Source of the DNA: Lysobacter sp.
GTDB taxonomy: Bacteria > Pseudomonadota > Gammaproteobacteria > Xanthomonadales > Xanthomonadaceae
Direction of reading: 5' to 3'
Length of the DNA stretch: 64,000 nt
NCBI GenBank assembly: GCA_008015835.1
Contig: SSGH01000013.1
Span: 186,001-250,000, forward strand
Position numbers and translations under genes: made by a program. Numbering within the stretch: the stretch's first letter is position 1; every line of letters starts with the position of its first letter. Under the pieces are notes generated by a model that had not been told where the DNA came from, made no database searches, and was given only the letters and a program-made list of their open reading frames with translations. Below, piece after piece: positions 24,798-33,211 of the stretch.

Positions 24798-26213
24798 TCA
24801 CGCGTCGTCCCCGCGCTTGCCGCCGCTGCGCGGCTTCGGATCGGCCTGCTTGGCCCCTGCTTTCTTCGTCGCGACTTTCTTCGTCGCGACTTTCTTCGCC
24901 GGGGCTTTCTTGGCGGCGGCGTTCTTCGGCGATGCGCTCTTCGAGGCGGGCATGTTCGCCGCGGCGGGCTTCGAGGGCGAGCGCGCGGACGCCGCTTTCT
25001 TCGCGGCCGTCCGTTTTCCGATCGGCGTCTCGGGGGCGCGAATGACGTTCGCATCGCGATCGACCGGCGGCGTCGGCGCATCGCGCACGATCGGCTGCGG
25101 GGCGACGCGCAAACGCACGATTTCTTTCTCCAACGCCTCCAAACGCGACAGCGGGATATTGGTCGTCAGATTGGTCTGCGCCGTGCGCACGGCGTCGAGG
25201 TCGGTGCGCAGCTTCGCGATCTCGGCGTCCTTGGCGGCGGTGTTCTTGCGCAGCGTCGCTAGTTCGCCCTGCAATTTCGCGATTTCCTCGGCCTGCGCCT
25301 GGATGCCCTTGGCGCCGTCGCCGAGCGCCTGCCCCGTGGTTTGCGAGGATTCCTTGATGCGATCGACCTCGGCGCGGATCGTCTCCACTTCGCGCAACTG
25401 GGCTTTGACCGCCTGCACCTCTTCGTCGAGGCCGGCCACTTTCTCGGCGTCGATGCCCGCGGCCTTCGTCTTCGGGGTCAACGTGTAGTACTTCACCACC
25501 CCGTTCTCTTCGTATAGCGTGACTTTGTCGCCGGCGCGCAACGTCAGCGGATAGTCTTTGAGATTCGCCAAATTCTTCGTGGCCTTGGCGTCCACCGCCT
25601 TGACCTCGGTGACTTGAATGCCCTGCGCCGCGAGCGACTTCTCGGCCTGCAGCGACGACTGATTCACGATCTGACTGTCCTTGGTCGCGGTCGGCTGGAT
25701 CGGTTTGATGTTCAAACTCGTCAGCGATTTGACGCCCATTTCGCCGACCAAGCGGCTCACCGATTTGCTCTTATCCTTGCCCTGCTCCCACACGCCGCGG
25801 AAGTCTGACTTCGCCCACCAGTCGATGGCCTTCAGCGCTTGCGCGCCGCTGATGCGGTCGACGCCGTCGGTCTTGATCTTCGGCATCGACAATTCGAGCA
25901 CGACCGTCGTGGTGCCGCGCTCCAAGTTGTACTGCGGCGTCTCGTAGGTGGTCAGCACTTCGCGTTCGTCGATGAACGCTTTGAAGAACACGTCGGGCGA
26001 GCGGTCGGGCGCATAGTCGCCGAAATACACGGTCTGGAACCCGATGACGAAGCGGCCGCCTTGATCGGTAGTCGCGACGCCGAGCATGTCGTGATAGCGC
26101 GTATCGCGGTCCCAGGCTTCGACTTTCACGCCTTGGACCGGTTTGCGGGTGACGCGGTCGACGACCGTGCCCTGGAGGACGTATTCGTAGCGTTGATCGG
26201 TGCTCGTGGACAT
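24798..26213 (-). CDS. Transthyretin-like / coiled-coil protein with Lys-Ala-rich tail
   Basis: 471 residues in three parts. Residues 1-115 look like a carboxypeptidase-regulatory/transthyretin-type beta sandwich (LQGTVVDRVTRKPVQGVKVE, GRFVIGFQTVYFGDY). Residues about 265-370 form heptad-rich helix (coiled coil). Residues about 400-471 are Lys/Ala/Pro repeats resembling histone H1 tails (KKAPAKKVATKKVATKK). Similar beta-sandwich proteins occur in tail-like loci, but I cannot assign a named Afp/Pvc counterpart. A fibre, a sheath or tape-related rod, or a nucleic-acid-binding accessory are all compatible. Twelve nt separate its start from the preceding stop; the ATG at 26213 has a GGAGC site upstream. 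Confidence 0.75.
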   Translation of the reverse strand: MSTSTDQRYEYVLQGTVVDRVTRKPVQGVKVEAWDRDTRYHDMLGVATTDQGGRFVIGFQTVYFGDYAPDRSPDVFFKAFIDEREVLTTYETPQYNLERGTTTVVLELSMPKIKTDGVDRISGAQALKAIDWWAKSDFRGVWEQGKDKSKSVSRLVGEMGVKSLTSLNIKPIQPTATKDSQIVNQSSLQAEKSLAAQGIQVTEVKAVDAKATKNLANLKDYPLTLRAGDKVTLYEENGVVKYYTLTPKTKAAGIDAEKVAGLDEEVQAVKAQLREVETIRAEVDRIKESSQTTGQALGDGAKGIQAQAEEIAKLQGELATLRKNTAAKDAEIAKLRTDLDAVRTAQTNLTTNIPLSRLEALEKEIVRLRVAPQPIVRDAPTPPVDRDANVIRAPETPIGKRTAAKKAASARSPSKPAAANMPASKSASPKNAAAKKAPAKKVATKKVATKKAGAKQADPKPRSGGKRGDDA

Positions 26214-26225
26214 GGCGAGCGCTCC

Positions 26226-29200
26226 TTAAGGAATCATTTTCAGGCAGGCGATCTGCGCGAACGCGCGCTTCGCCAAGGGGATCACCGGCAACGCCGACAG
26301 CCAATAGCCCCAGGTCTTGAACGACTTGGCGTAGTGCCGTTTGCTGAAATTGCAGATGTGGAAGACTTGTTTGTTCTTGATCTCGATGGTGCCGAGATAG
26401 ACCTTGTCGTCCTTATCGGGCTGATCGCATTCCACCAGGAACTTGTCGCAGAAGCAGTCCTTGAGGTACTGACCGAACACGCCGACGAGATCGGCGAACG
26501 CCTGCAGCATCTCCTGACGATAGGCGGCCAACGTCACCGGCGGTTCGACCACGAAACTCGGATTGAGCGCGACGAGGCGATCGAGATCGACCGCGCTGAC
26601 GGTGCTGCCGAGGTTCAAGGCGTAGAACTCGTTGCCCTTGGGGCTGACCGCCATCGACACCGGCATGATCTGCAGCGGAATGCGATTGCCCAGGAACAGC
26701 GTGTTGGTGCTGGTGTCGAAGCGGATCGCGCGATAGGTATTGGTGTCCGCGATCATCAACGTATTGGTGAGCGGCATCGACGCCAGCCGATACACGCTCA
26801 AGGCCGGCAGCACGTTCGATTGCACCTGCGCGATCGAGGTGATGGTGGTCGGGAAACGCAGCAGAACGCTTTGCGCGCCGGTCTGGATGGTCATGTAGGC
26901 GGAACCGTTCGCGGCGACCAGGTCGTTTTCGAGAATATCGCCGCCGCCGACCGGGACTTGCGCCGCCACCGGTCCCGGCGTCGCCAGCACGATGCGCTGA
27001 ACGCCGTTGTAGATGCGGTCGGTCATCGGCGTATTGCCGCTGTTGGACAGCGCGATGGCGTTGTCGCCGTTCGTGTCGATCGCGAACGGTCCGATCGCGT
27101 TGAACGCCCACGAGGGGCTCGGCACCAACGGAATCGCCATCGGATTGAAGCGGTACAGTCCGCGTCTGGCGAGGTCGTTGCTGCGCCCGGTGGCGAACAG
27201 CGTGTCCGGGTGCTTAGTGTGCGTCTCCAGGCGCGCGAATTCGATATCGCACACGATGCTGGCCGGGCCCCAGGTCACGGTCGGCGCGCCGCCGACGTTG
27301 GCGGCGGGCGTCACGAAGGCGGTGGCGAAGATCGAATCCACGCCGGTGCTCTTGGTGATCGAGCCGACCGCGTAGACGCGGCTGCCGCTGTCGTTGAACG
27401 CGATATCCTGCAACTGCACGTTGTTCGCGCCGGGGAAATCGAGCACGGCCACCGCGGTGCGGGCCTCGACGTCGAACACCTGGATGCGATTGCCGGCGCC
27501 GTAGGTGTAGAGATAGCGGCCGGCCGGGTCGAGTTTGGTGCGGGTGTGCAGCAGCCACATGCCGAACATGGTGTCGATGCCGGGCGGCACCGGGTAAGGA
27601 TAGGTCGGGAATTGCTGCAGATGATCGAACATCGCGCAGTAGGTCTTGCTGGCCAGCAGTTCGCGGATCTCTTCGTACAACGCGCTGAGCAAATCGTGCT
27701 CGGCCTTGGACACGAAAATGTAGGGCCCGCTCGCCGAATTGACCGCTTGCCAGATCAAGTTGATCAGCGAAATCATCCGCTTATGCTGATCGGACAGCGG
27801 CAGCGTGGCGTCCGGGAACGGCAGCAGCAGGGCTTTGAGCGCATCGACCAACGAGACGATGCAGTTGTCCCAGAAATCCTTCAACAGCGTGCCTTCCAGC
27901 ACCGAGTCCCAAAAGCCTTGCGCGACGTGCGGTTCCAGGTGCACCGACACCCCGGTCGCGGCTTTTTCGATCCACAGATTGACCTTGCCGTTGCCGGCGC
28001 CCGACAACAGATTCGCGTCGATAGCTCGCTGCACGAGAGGAATCGCGCGGTCGCCGGAGGCGTGCAGCAAGTCGCCGTCGGCGTCGAGCGCGTAGCCCTT
28101 GGTGAGCACGATCTTCTCGCGGTCCTTGCTGCAGCGCAGTTTCAGGCCGCAGATCACGCCCATGCCGTGCAATAGGCGATTGTGCAGGCGCATATCGCCG
28201 GTGAGATCGGCCATGCACAGCGCATCGATGGCCTCTTGCACCGTGCCGACTTTGTCCCAACCCGGGATGTCGGTGTAAGTGGCGCAACCCGAGGAATCGT
28301 AAGCGATGCGGCTGGCGTCGAGTTCGCTCAGCGACGCGAAGCGTGGCCGCAGGTCTTCGCAGAACACGCGTTCGGGCGACGCCAGATTTTCGCGCGCGCG
28401 ATGGATCGACGCCAGCGGGTAGTACTGGTGGCGAATGCCGCGGGCCGGAGCTTCGATCAAACTCTCGACGCTGCGGTCGATCGCGCGCGTGGCGAACAGC
28501 CAATAATCGCCGGCGCGCATCTCTTCGCCGCCGAATTCGATCGCGACGCCGTCGGCCAGCACGATATCCCCCGGAACGCAGGCGCCCACGCCGTCCCAGC
28601 GCACGATCTTGGCGTGGCGCGCGAGCCGCATCGTGCGCGTCAACGGCAGATGGAACGGGAGTTCGAGCGGATCGACGACGCTGGCGTCTTCCCAACTGAT
28701 CCGCCGCGTCTGCAGATTCACGGTCGAAATCTTGCGCAGTTCGCCGCGCGTATGTTGGCGGTGACCGACGCGGTCCTCGCACGGGCCCGCGATCAAATCG
28801 ACGAAATCGTCGGCGATCTCGATCAAGTCGCCGACCGCGTACAGCTCCGGTTTCTCCACCAACGCCGACGTGGCGCCCGATTGCGCGTCTTCGATCAACG
28901 CGGTGGTCGTCGCCGCGTTCTCGCGCGACCATTTGAAGCGCGCGGTCGTCGCGGCGGCCGCGGCCCCGACATCGCCCGCGCGATGGATCTCCACGCGGAA
29001 CAGGCGATTGCCCTCGCCCAGATACGGGCCTTCGATTTTCGGCTCGCACGGGTCGGCGCAGGGGTCGATCGCCGCGGCCGGTTTGTCCTTCGTGGTCAGC
29101 ACGCCGCGCCCGATGCCCTGCAGGCCGGCGAAGATCGCGTTCGGCGCCTGCGCGGCATCGGCGAACGGCACTTCGACGCCTTTGAGCAGGCGCACCTGCG

Positions 29201-30533
29201 CGACCAACTGCGTGCGCGTGCAGGTGTCGGCGCCGTCGAGCGCGACATCGCGCAGGTCGGGATGTTCGACGTAACCGATCGGGCGCTCCCACACGTCCAG
29301 ATAGGCGCAGTCGATGCGGCGATTGCCGATGGCGACGGGCGCGAGCGCGGCGGGATCGGGCGACGGCAAATCCGTCTGCGTCCAATACGTGCCGTGCGAT
29401 TCCTTCACCGCCTGCAAGCCATCGGCATAGAAGCGCCCCGCACCGGCCGACGTGCCGTCGCCGCCCATCACCACGAGGTCGCGCGCCGGATCGGCTTCGA
29501 GCAACACCGGCCCGAAGCGATACGTCGCGGCCGCATTCAGCCCGCCGTAGGTGAGCGAAACGATGCCCGCCCAGTTGAACGCGCCGGCCTGCGGCGCGGC
29601 GAAGACGTGCACCTCCCAATCGCCGTACGTCAACACCACGGCTCCGCCGAGCGTCATCGTATTGGCGACGACGGCATCGTCTTTGAGCGAAACCGTCAGC
29701 GGCGCGGCCGCCGGCGCGCGCTGCACCGCCACGTACAGGCGGCGCGCGCGCGATGCGTCGACGGGCTCGGGAAACGCGTAGGTCACGCTGGTGGCTTGCG
29801 TCGCTTTCAGCGCGATGCCGCCGAAAATGCGGGCGTCGTCGTCGTTCGCCAACTGCGCGGTCGCCGGCGCGACGCTGTAGCGATCGCCCAAATCGGTACG
29901 CGCGATGACGGTGCGGATCGGCAGGTCGGCTTTGAGGAAATCGAAGGCGTAGCGTTTCTTCGGGTCGTTGTCCAACCCGGTGAACCCGTATTCGACGATC
30001 GCGTTCTGCGCGAACCCGACCGGCCAACTGCCCGGCACCGCGCGCATCAGCGTCCAATCGCCATCGGTGTAGACCACGCTGGTGGCGAAGGCGTGGGTAG
30101 CGCCGGCGTCTTTGACGTAGAAGGCCAAGGCCGCGACGTTGTCGGCCTTCACCGCGAACAAGATTTCGCCCACGCCGCCCAGATCGATCGGCTTCTCCGG
30201 CCGTTTCGCCAACGCGGTGGCGGCGCGCGCGACCAAACTGCCGTCGCCGACCCGGTGCTCGATGTAATCGACGAACACCGCCGCCGACGCGGGCGTGCAG
30301 GTCCAGCCGCGGCGCGCGTCCATGCGGTCGATCAGCACGTGGGTGTCGACGCGGAACCCGTCGTTGGCGCTGCCGGTGTGCACCGCATCGCCGGCGAGGC
30401 GCTGGATCATGCGCAGCACCAACTCGTTCTGCTCGTTGAAGTCGGACTCCAACGGCAGGCGCCCCATCTGATGGAAGACGCCGACGAAATGGTTGACTTC
30501 GTCGAACGATACTTTGCCGATTTCGCTGTTCAT
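26226..30533 (-). CDS. DUF6519-type eCIS protein with propeller-like C-terminal part
   Basis: 1435 residues from ATG 30533; the start MNSEIGKVSFDEVNHFVG overlaps the preceding stop by four nt (ATGA). The first half matches what I know of DUF6519 proteins, including FKWSRENA near residue 530 and long beta-rich stretches. A central module (MRLHNRLLHGMGVICGLKL) occurs in several tail-like clusters. The part from about residue 960 to 1330 has repeated YLYTYGAGNRIQVFDV / RVYAVGSI-type segments like a beta-propeller. Likely a structural or receptor-binding baseplate appendage, inferred from position after the tail protein and from its size. No fibre gene with adenovirus-type knob is present, so this and the 893-residue protein are the best receptor-binding candidates. 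Confidence 0.8.
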   Translation of the reverse strand: MNSEIGKVSFDEVNHFVGVFHQMGRLPLESDFNEQNELVLRMIQRLAGDAVHTGSANDGFRVDTHVLIDRMDARRGWTCTPASAAVFVDYIEHRVGDGSLVARAATALAKRPEKPIDLGGVGEILFAVKADNVAALAFYVKDAGATHAFATSVVYTDGDWTLMRAVPGSWPVGFAQNAIVEYGFTGLDNDPKKRYAFDFLKADLPIRTVIARTDLGDRYSVAPATAQLANDDDARIFGGIALKATQATSVTYAFPEPVDASRARRLYVAVQRAPAAAPLTVSLKDDAVVANTMTLGGAVVLTYGDWEVHVFAAPQAGAFNWAGIVSLTYGGLNAAATYRFGPVLLEADPARDLVVMGGDGTSAGAGRFYADGLQAVKESHGTYWTQTDLPSPDPAALAPVAIGNRRIDCAYLDVWERPIGYVEHPDLRDVALDGADTCTRTQLVAQVRLLKGVEVPFADAAQAPNAIFAGLQGIGRGVLTTKDKPAAAIDPCADPCEPKIEGPYLGEGNRLFRVEIHRAGDVGAAAAATTARFKWSRENAATTTALIEDAQSGATSALVEKPELYAVGDLIEIADDFVDLIAGPCEDRVGHRQHTRGELRKISTVNLQTRRISWEDASVVDPLELPFHLPLTRTMRLARHAKIVRWDGVGACVPGDIVLADGVAIEFGGEEMRAGDYWLFATRAIDRSVESLIEAPARGIRHQYYPLASIHRARENLASPERVFCEDLRPRFASLSELDASRIAYDSSGCATYTDIPGWDKVGTVQEAIDALCMADLTGDMRLHNRLLHGMGVICGLKLRCSKDREKIVLTKGYALDADGDLLHASGDRAIPLVQRAIDANLLSGAGNGKVNLWIEKAATGVSVHLEPHVAQGFWDSVLEGTLLKDFWDNCIVSLVDALKALLLPFPDATLPLSDQHKRMISLINLIWQAVNSASGPYIFVSKAEHDLLSALYEEIRELLASKTYCAMFDHLQQFPTYPYPVPPGIDTMFGMWLLHTRTKLDPAGRYLYTYGAGNRIQVFDVEARTAVAVLDFPGANNVQLQDIAFNDSGSRVYAVGSITKSTGVDSIFATAFVTPAANVGGAPTVTWGPASIVCDIEFARLETHTKHPDTLFATGRSNDLARRGLYRFNPMAIPLVPSPSWAFNAIGPFAIDTNGDNAIALSNSGNTPMTDRIYNGVQRIVLATPGPVAAQVPVGGGDILENDLVAANGSAYMTIQTGAQSVLLRFPTTITSIAQVQSNVLPALSVYRLASMPLTNTLMIADTNTYRAIRFDTSTNTLFLGNRIPLQIMPVSMAVSPKGNEFYALNLGSTVSAVDLDRLVALNPSFVVEPPVTLAAYRQEMLQAFADLVGVFGQYLKDCFCDKFLVECDQPDKDDKVYLGTIEIKNKQVFHICNFSKRHYAKSFKTWGYWLSALPVIPLAKRAFAQIACLKMIP

Positions 30534-33211
30534 AGCGGCGAATTTCCTTTGAAACGCGGTCGCGGGAGCACCCGGACCTGGACGGGCGTCAGCCCCGCGG
30601 GAATGGATTCGGCCAAACGCAGGCCGATGTTCTGATTGCGCCAGGGCGCGCCGAAGCCGTAGAACGCGCCGATTTCGCCGCCCTCCTCGCCGCCGCGCAG
30701 CAAGACGGGGTCGGCGTTGTGATGCAGCGCCATGTAACCGGCGTCGCCCCACGCGGTGGACACGAAAATGGGCGTCGCGGAGGTACAACGGAAAACGCTG
30801 CCGGCGTAGGTCCGCGGCACGCGCGAGAACCGCACGCAGCCGCCGTCGCTGAGCGCGAGCGGTCCGTAGCACAAGGTGTTGGAGACGCGACCGCTGCGCG
30901 CGGCGACGCCGCCGAACGCGGTGCAACGATCCAGCGCGATCTCGCCGCCGACGCACTGCAGCGCCGCGCCGGCATCGGGCGCTTCGATCGTCGCGGCGGG
31001 ATGCTGCAGCACGCTGTCGGCGGCGGCGAGCGTACCGTTCGCCGCCGTCACCGCGACCGCGCCGACGATGCAGGCTTCGATCGCGATGTCGCAGGGCGTC
31101 GCTTGGGTCACGCGCAGCGCGACGCTGGACGGCTGCAGCGTGCAATAGCGCAGCTTCAGCGCCGCGCAGGCGCCGTCGATGCGCGCCTCGCCGCCGGACA
31201 GGCACAGACCGTCCAGCGTCAGCGACGCGATCGTCGAGTTCTGCACGCGCAGCAGGCGCGTCGCCGCGGCGGGTTTGACGAGGAACGGCGTCTGCAATTC
31301 CGACGCCTGCAGCACCAAGCCACCCGGGAACTGGCGGTTATCGATATTCAGCGCTTCTTCGTACACCGCGCTGTCGAGGATTTCGATCACCACCGGCATC
31401 GCCGAGCCGTCGGGCGCGGCGGCGATGGCCGCCTGCAGCGTCGAGAATTGCGCATCGCGCGTGCGCGCGACGGTGAGCAGAGGCGTCGGCAAGTCGGCGC
31501 GCGCGTGCGGGCCTGCGCCGATGGCGTGACCGGCGGCGTAGCGGAAATCCGCGGTCAGCGCACCGCTCGGCGCTTCGCCCGCCGCGAAGGCGATGCGTCC
31601 GCGCTCGGGATCGATCGCCACTTCGCCGGGCTTCAGCGGCGGCGATAGCGGGCGATCCCAACAGCACAACGCCCGCGCCACCGCGCGACGCCAGCGCGCC
31701 GCGCCGGCGGGATTGCCCGGGCGAATGCGGCGCTGGCCTTCGGAGGTGCGCGCGAGATGCTGCGGCAGCAAAGCGCCGAACAACGAGGCATCGGGATTGC
31801 GGTCCGGCGCGCCCGCAGCATGATCGCCGCGCGCGAAATAACTCGAACCGTCTTCGGCGATGTAGAAATAGTGTTCGGCGTTCGGCGCCGCCGTCGGCAG
31901 CGCCGGCAAATAGATCTGCAGCGCGAGACCGCGCGCGTTGCGCAAGATGACTTCGCAGGCCGGGAAATTCGCGGCGATCGCGCCTTCGTTCGCTACCCGC
32001 ACCAACAGCGCGGGATGATGGTATTCGCCGCTGTCGGGCTCGTACGGCGCCACGCCCGCGACGTACGCGAAATTCGGGGTCGCGCCGTCGAGCGCCAATC
32101 GCCCTTGAGGATTGCGCACTTGCAGTTGGTTCGCGAACGGCTGCCCGGCCGAATAGGTCTTCGGCGTGAGCACGCCTTCGACTAGCGCGAACACCGCGCC
32201 GAGGCGCACCGCGTCCAAGCGGAAGCGATGCGTCGGCCCGAACGCGCCGGTATCGCCGGGGATCATGCCGCGCAGATCGGCCAGATCGCCGTAGTCGGCG
32301 GCGATCTCGCGCGAAGCCGCGCCGAACGGCGGCTCGCCGAGCAGCGGAATGCCGTCTTCGTACAGCGAGAAGCCCAGGGGCGATGCGATGTACGCGGCGG
32401 GATGCGCGCGAAGATCGGCCGTGCGGATCGGCAGGTCGTCGGTGTTCGCACGACAGATGTCCGCCCCCATCGCGCCGACGCGCGCGGAGACTTGGGCGCG
32501 CAATGCGTCGGTGGCCCCACCGGCATGCAGCGCGGTGCCGAGCCCGAGCGGATGGAAGGCGAAGCGACCGCCGCCGATGGCGTGCGGCGAGACGCCGGTG
32601 AGCGGGAACGACGGCAACGGCCACGCGAACACCGCGACGTTGCCGACGCGATGCCAGCCGCGGCGCTGATCGGCCGGGCGCAGATCGTGCAGCGCCCGCG
32701 CCCGCGAGAACGGCGTGCTCAGCGCGGCGACCGCTTCGGCGTCGCGCAAGTCCACCGCGAAGGTCGCCGCGGGTTTGAGGTGATCCCAATGCTGCAGCCA
32801 AGCGGTGCGCTCGAACATCTCCACCGCATGCGTGCCCATGCCGCCGATGTCGTGCGCCACGCCTTCCAAGCCGGCGAGCGTGCCCTTCTGTCGCCGCCAA
32901 TGCAGGGTGTTCTTGACGTCGTCGCGATTGCGCGCGGCGAATTCGCGGCTGCGCGCCAGATCGCCGCTGAACAAGACCTCGGTGCCGACCAAATCGGCGA
33001 GATAGGCGATGGCCCAGTCCTGCGCCGATTCGATGAAGTGATCGGCGTAGTGCTGTTCGGCGGTGCGGCGCAACAGCCAAATCTCGTCGGCGTACAGCTC
33101 GATCAACGCGCGCAGGCGGCCTTCGGTATCGCGGCCGCGATACACGTTCGGCAGCCAACGCCATAACTGATCGGCGATCTGCGTACGCGTGGGCGTGGGG
33201 CGATCGATCAT
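30530..33211 (-). CDS. Baseplate/tail protein (gpI-like N-terminus) with C-terminal parallel beta-helix
   Basis: 893 residues, ATG at 33211 overlapping the stop of the preceding gene by four nt. The N-terminal 200 residues (QIADQLWRWLPNVYRG, AEQHYADHFIESAQDWAIAYLADLVG) resemble phage tail protein I and its eCIS relatives. The last 260 residues are built of short beta segments (IEILDSAVYEEALNI, LTLDGLCLSGGEARIDG, LKLRYCTLQPSSVALRV) typical of right-handed beta-helices found in tailspikes. The protein probably joins the baseplate wedge to a spike-like appendage and may contact the target surface. Its start sits directly after the large baseplate-J gene and its end overlaps the DUF6519-type gene. 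Confidence 0.82.
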   Translation of the reverse strand: MIDRPTPTRTQIADQLWRWLPNVYRGRDTEGRLRALIELYADEIWLLRRTAEQHYADHFIESAQDWAIAYLADLVGTEVLFSGDLARSREFAARNRDDVKNTLHWRRQKGTLAGLEGVAHDIGGMGTHAVEMFERTAWLQHWDHLKPAATFAVDLRDAEAVAALSTPFSRARALHDLRPADQRRGWHRVGNVAVFAWPLPSFPLTGVSPHAIGGGRFAFHPLGLGTALHAGGATDALRAQVSARVGAMGADICRANTDDLPIRTADLRAHPAAYIASPLGFSLYEDGIPLLGEPPFGAASREIAADYGDLADLRGMIPGDTGAFGPTHRFRLDAVRLGAVFALVEGVLTPKTYSAGQPFANQLQVRNPQGRLALDGATPNFAYVAGVAPYEPDSGEYHHPALLVRVANEGAIAANFPACEVILRNARGLALQIYLPALPTAAPNAEHYFYIAEDGSSYFARGDHAAGAPDRNPDASLFGALLPQHLARTSEGQRRIRPGNPAGAARWRRAVARALCCWDRPLSPPLKPGEVAIDPERGRIAFAAGEAPSGALTADFRYAAGHAIGAGPHARADLPTPLLTVARTRDAQFSTLQAAIAAAPDGSAMPVVIEILDSAVYEEALNIDNRQFPGGLVLQASELQTPFLVKPAAATRLLRVQNSTIASLTLDGLCLSGGEARIDGACAALKLRYCTLQPSSVALRVTQATPCDIAIEACIVGAVAVTAANGTLAAADSVLQHPAATIEAPDAGAALQCVGGEIALDRCTAFGGVAARSGRVSNTLCYGPLALSDGGCVRFSRVPRTYAGSVFRCTSATPIFVSTAWGDAGYMALHHNADPVLLRGGEEGGEIGAFYGFGAPWRNQNIGLRLAESIPAGLTPVQVRVLPRPRFKGNSPL

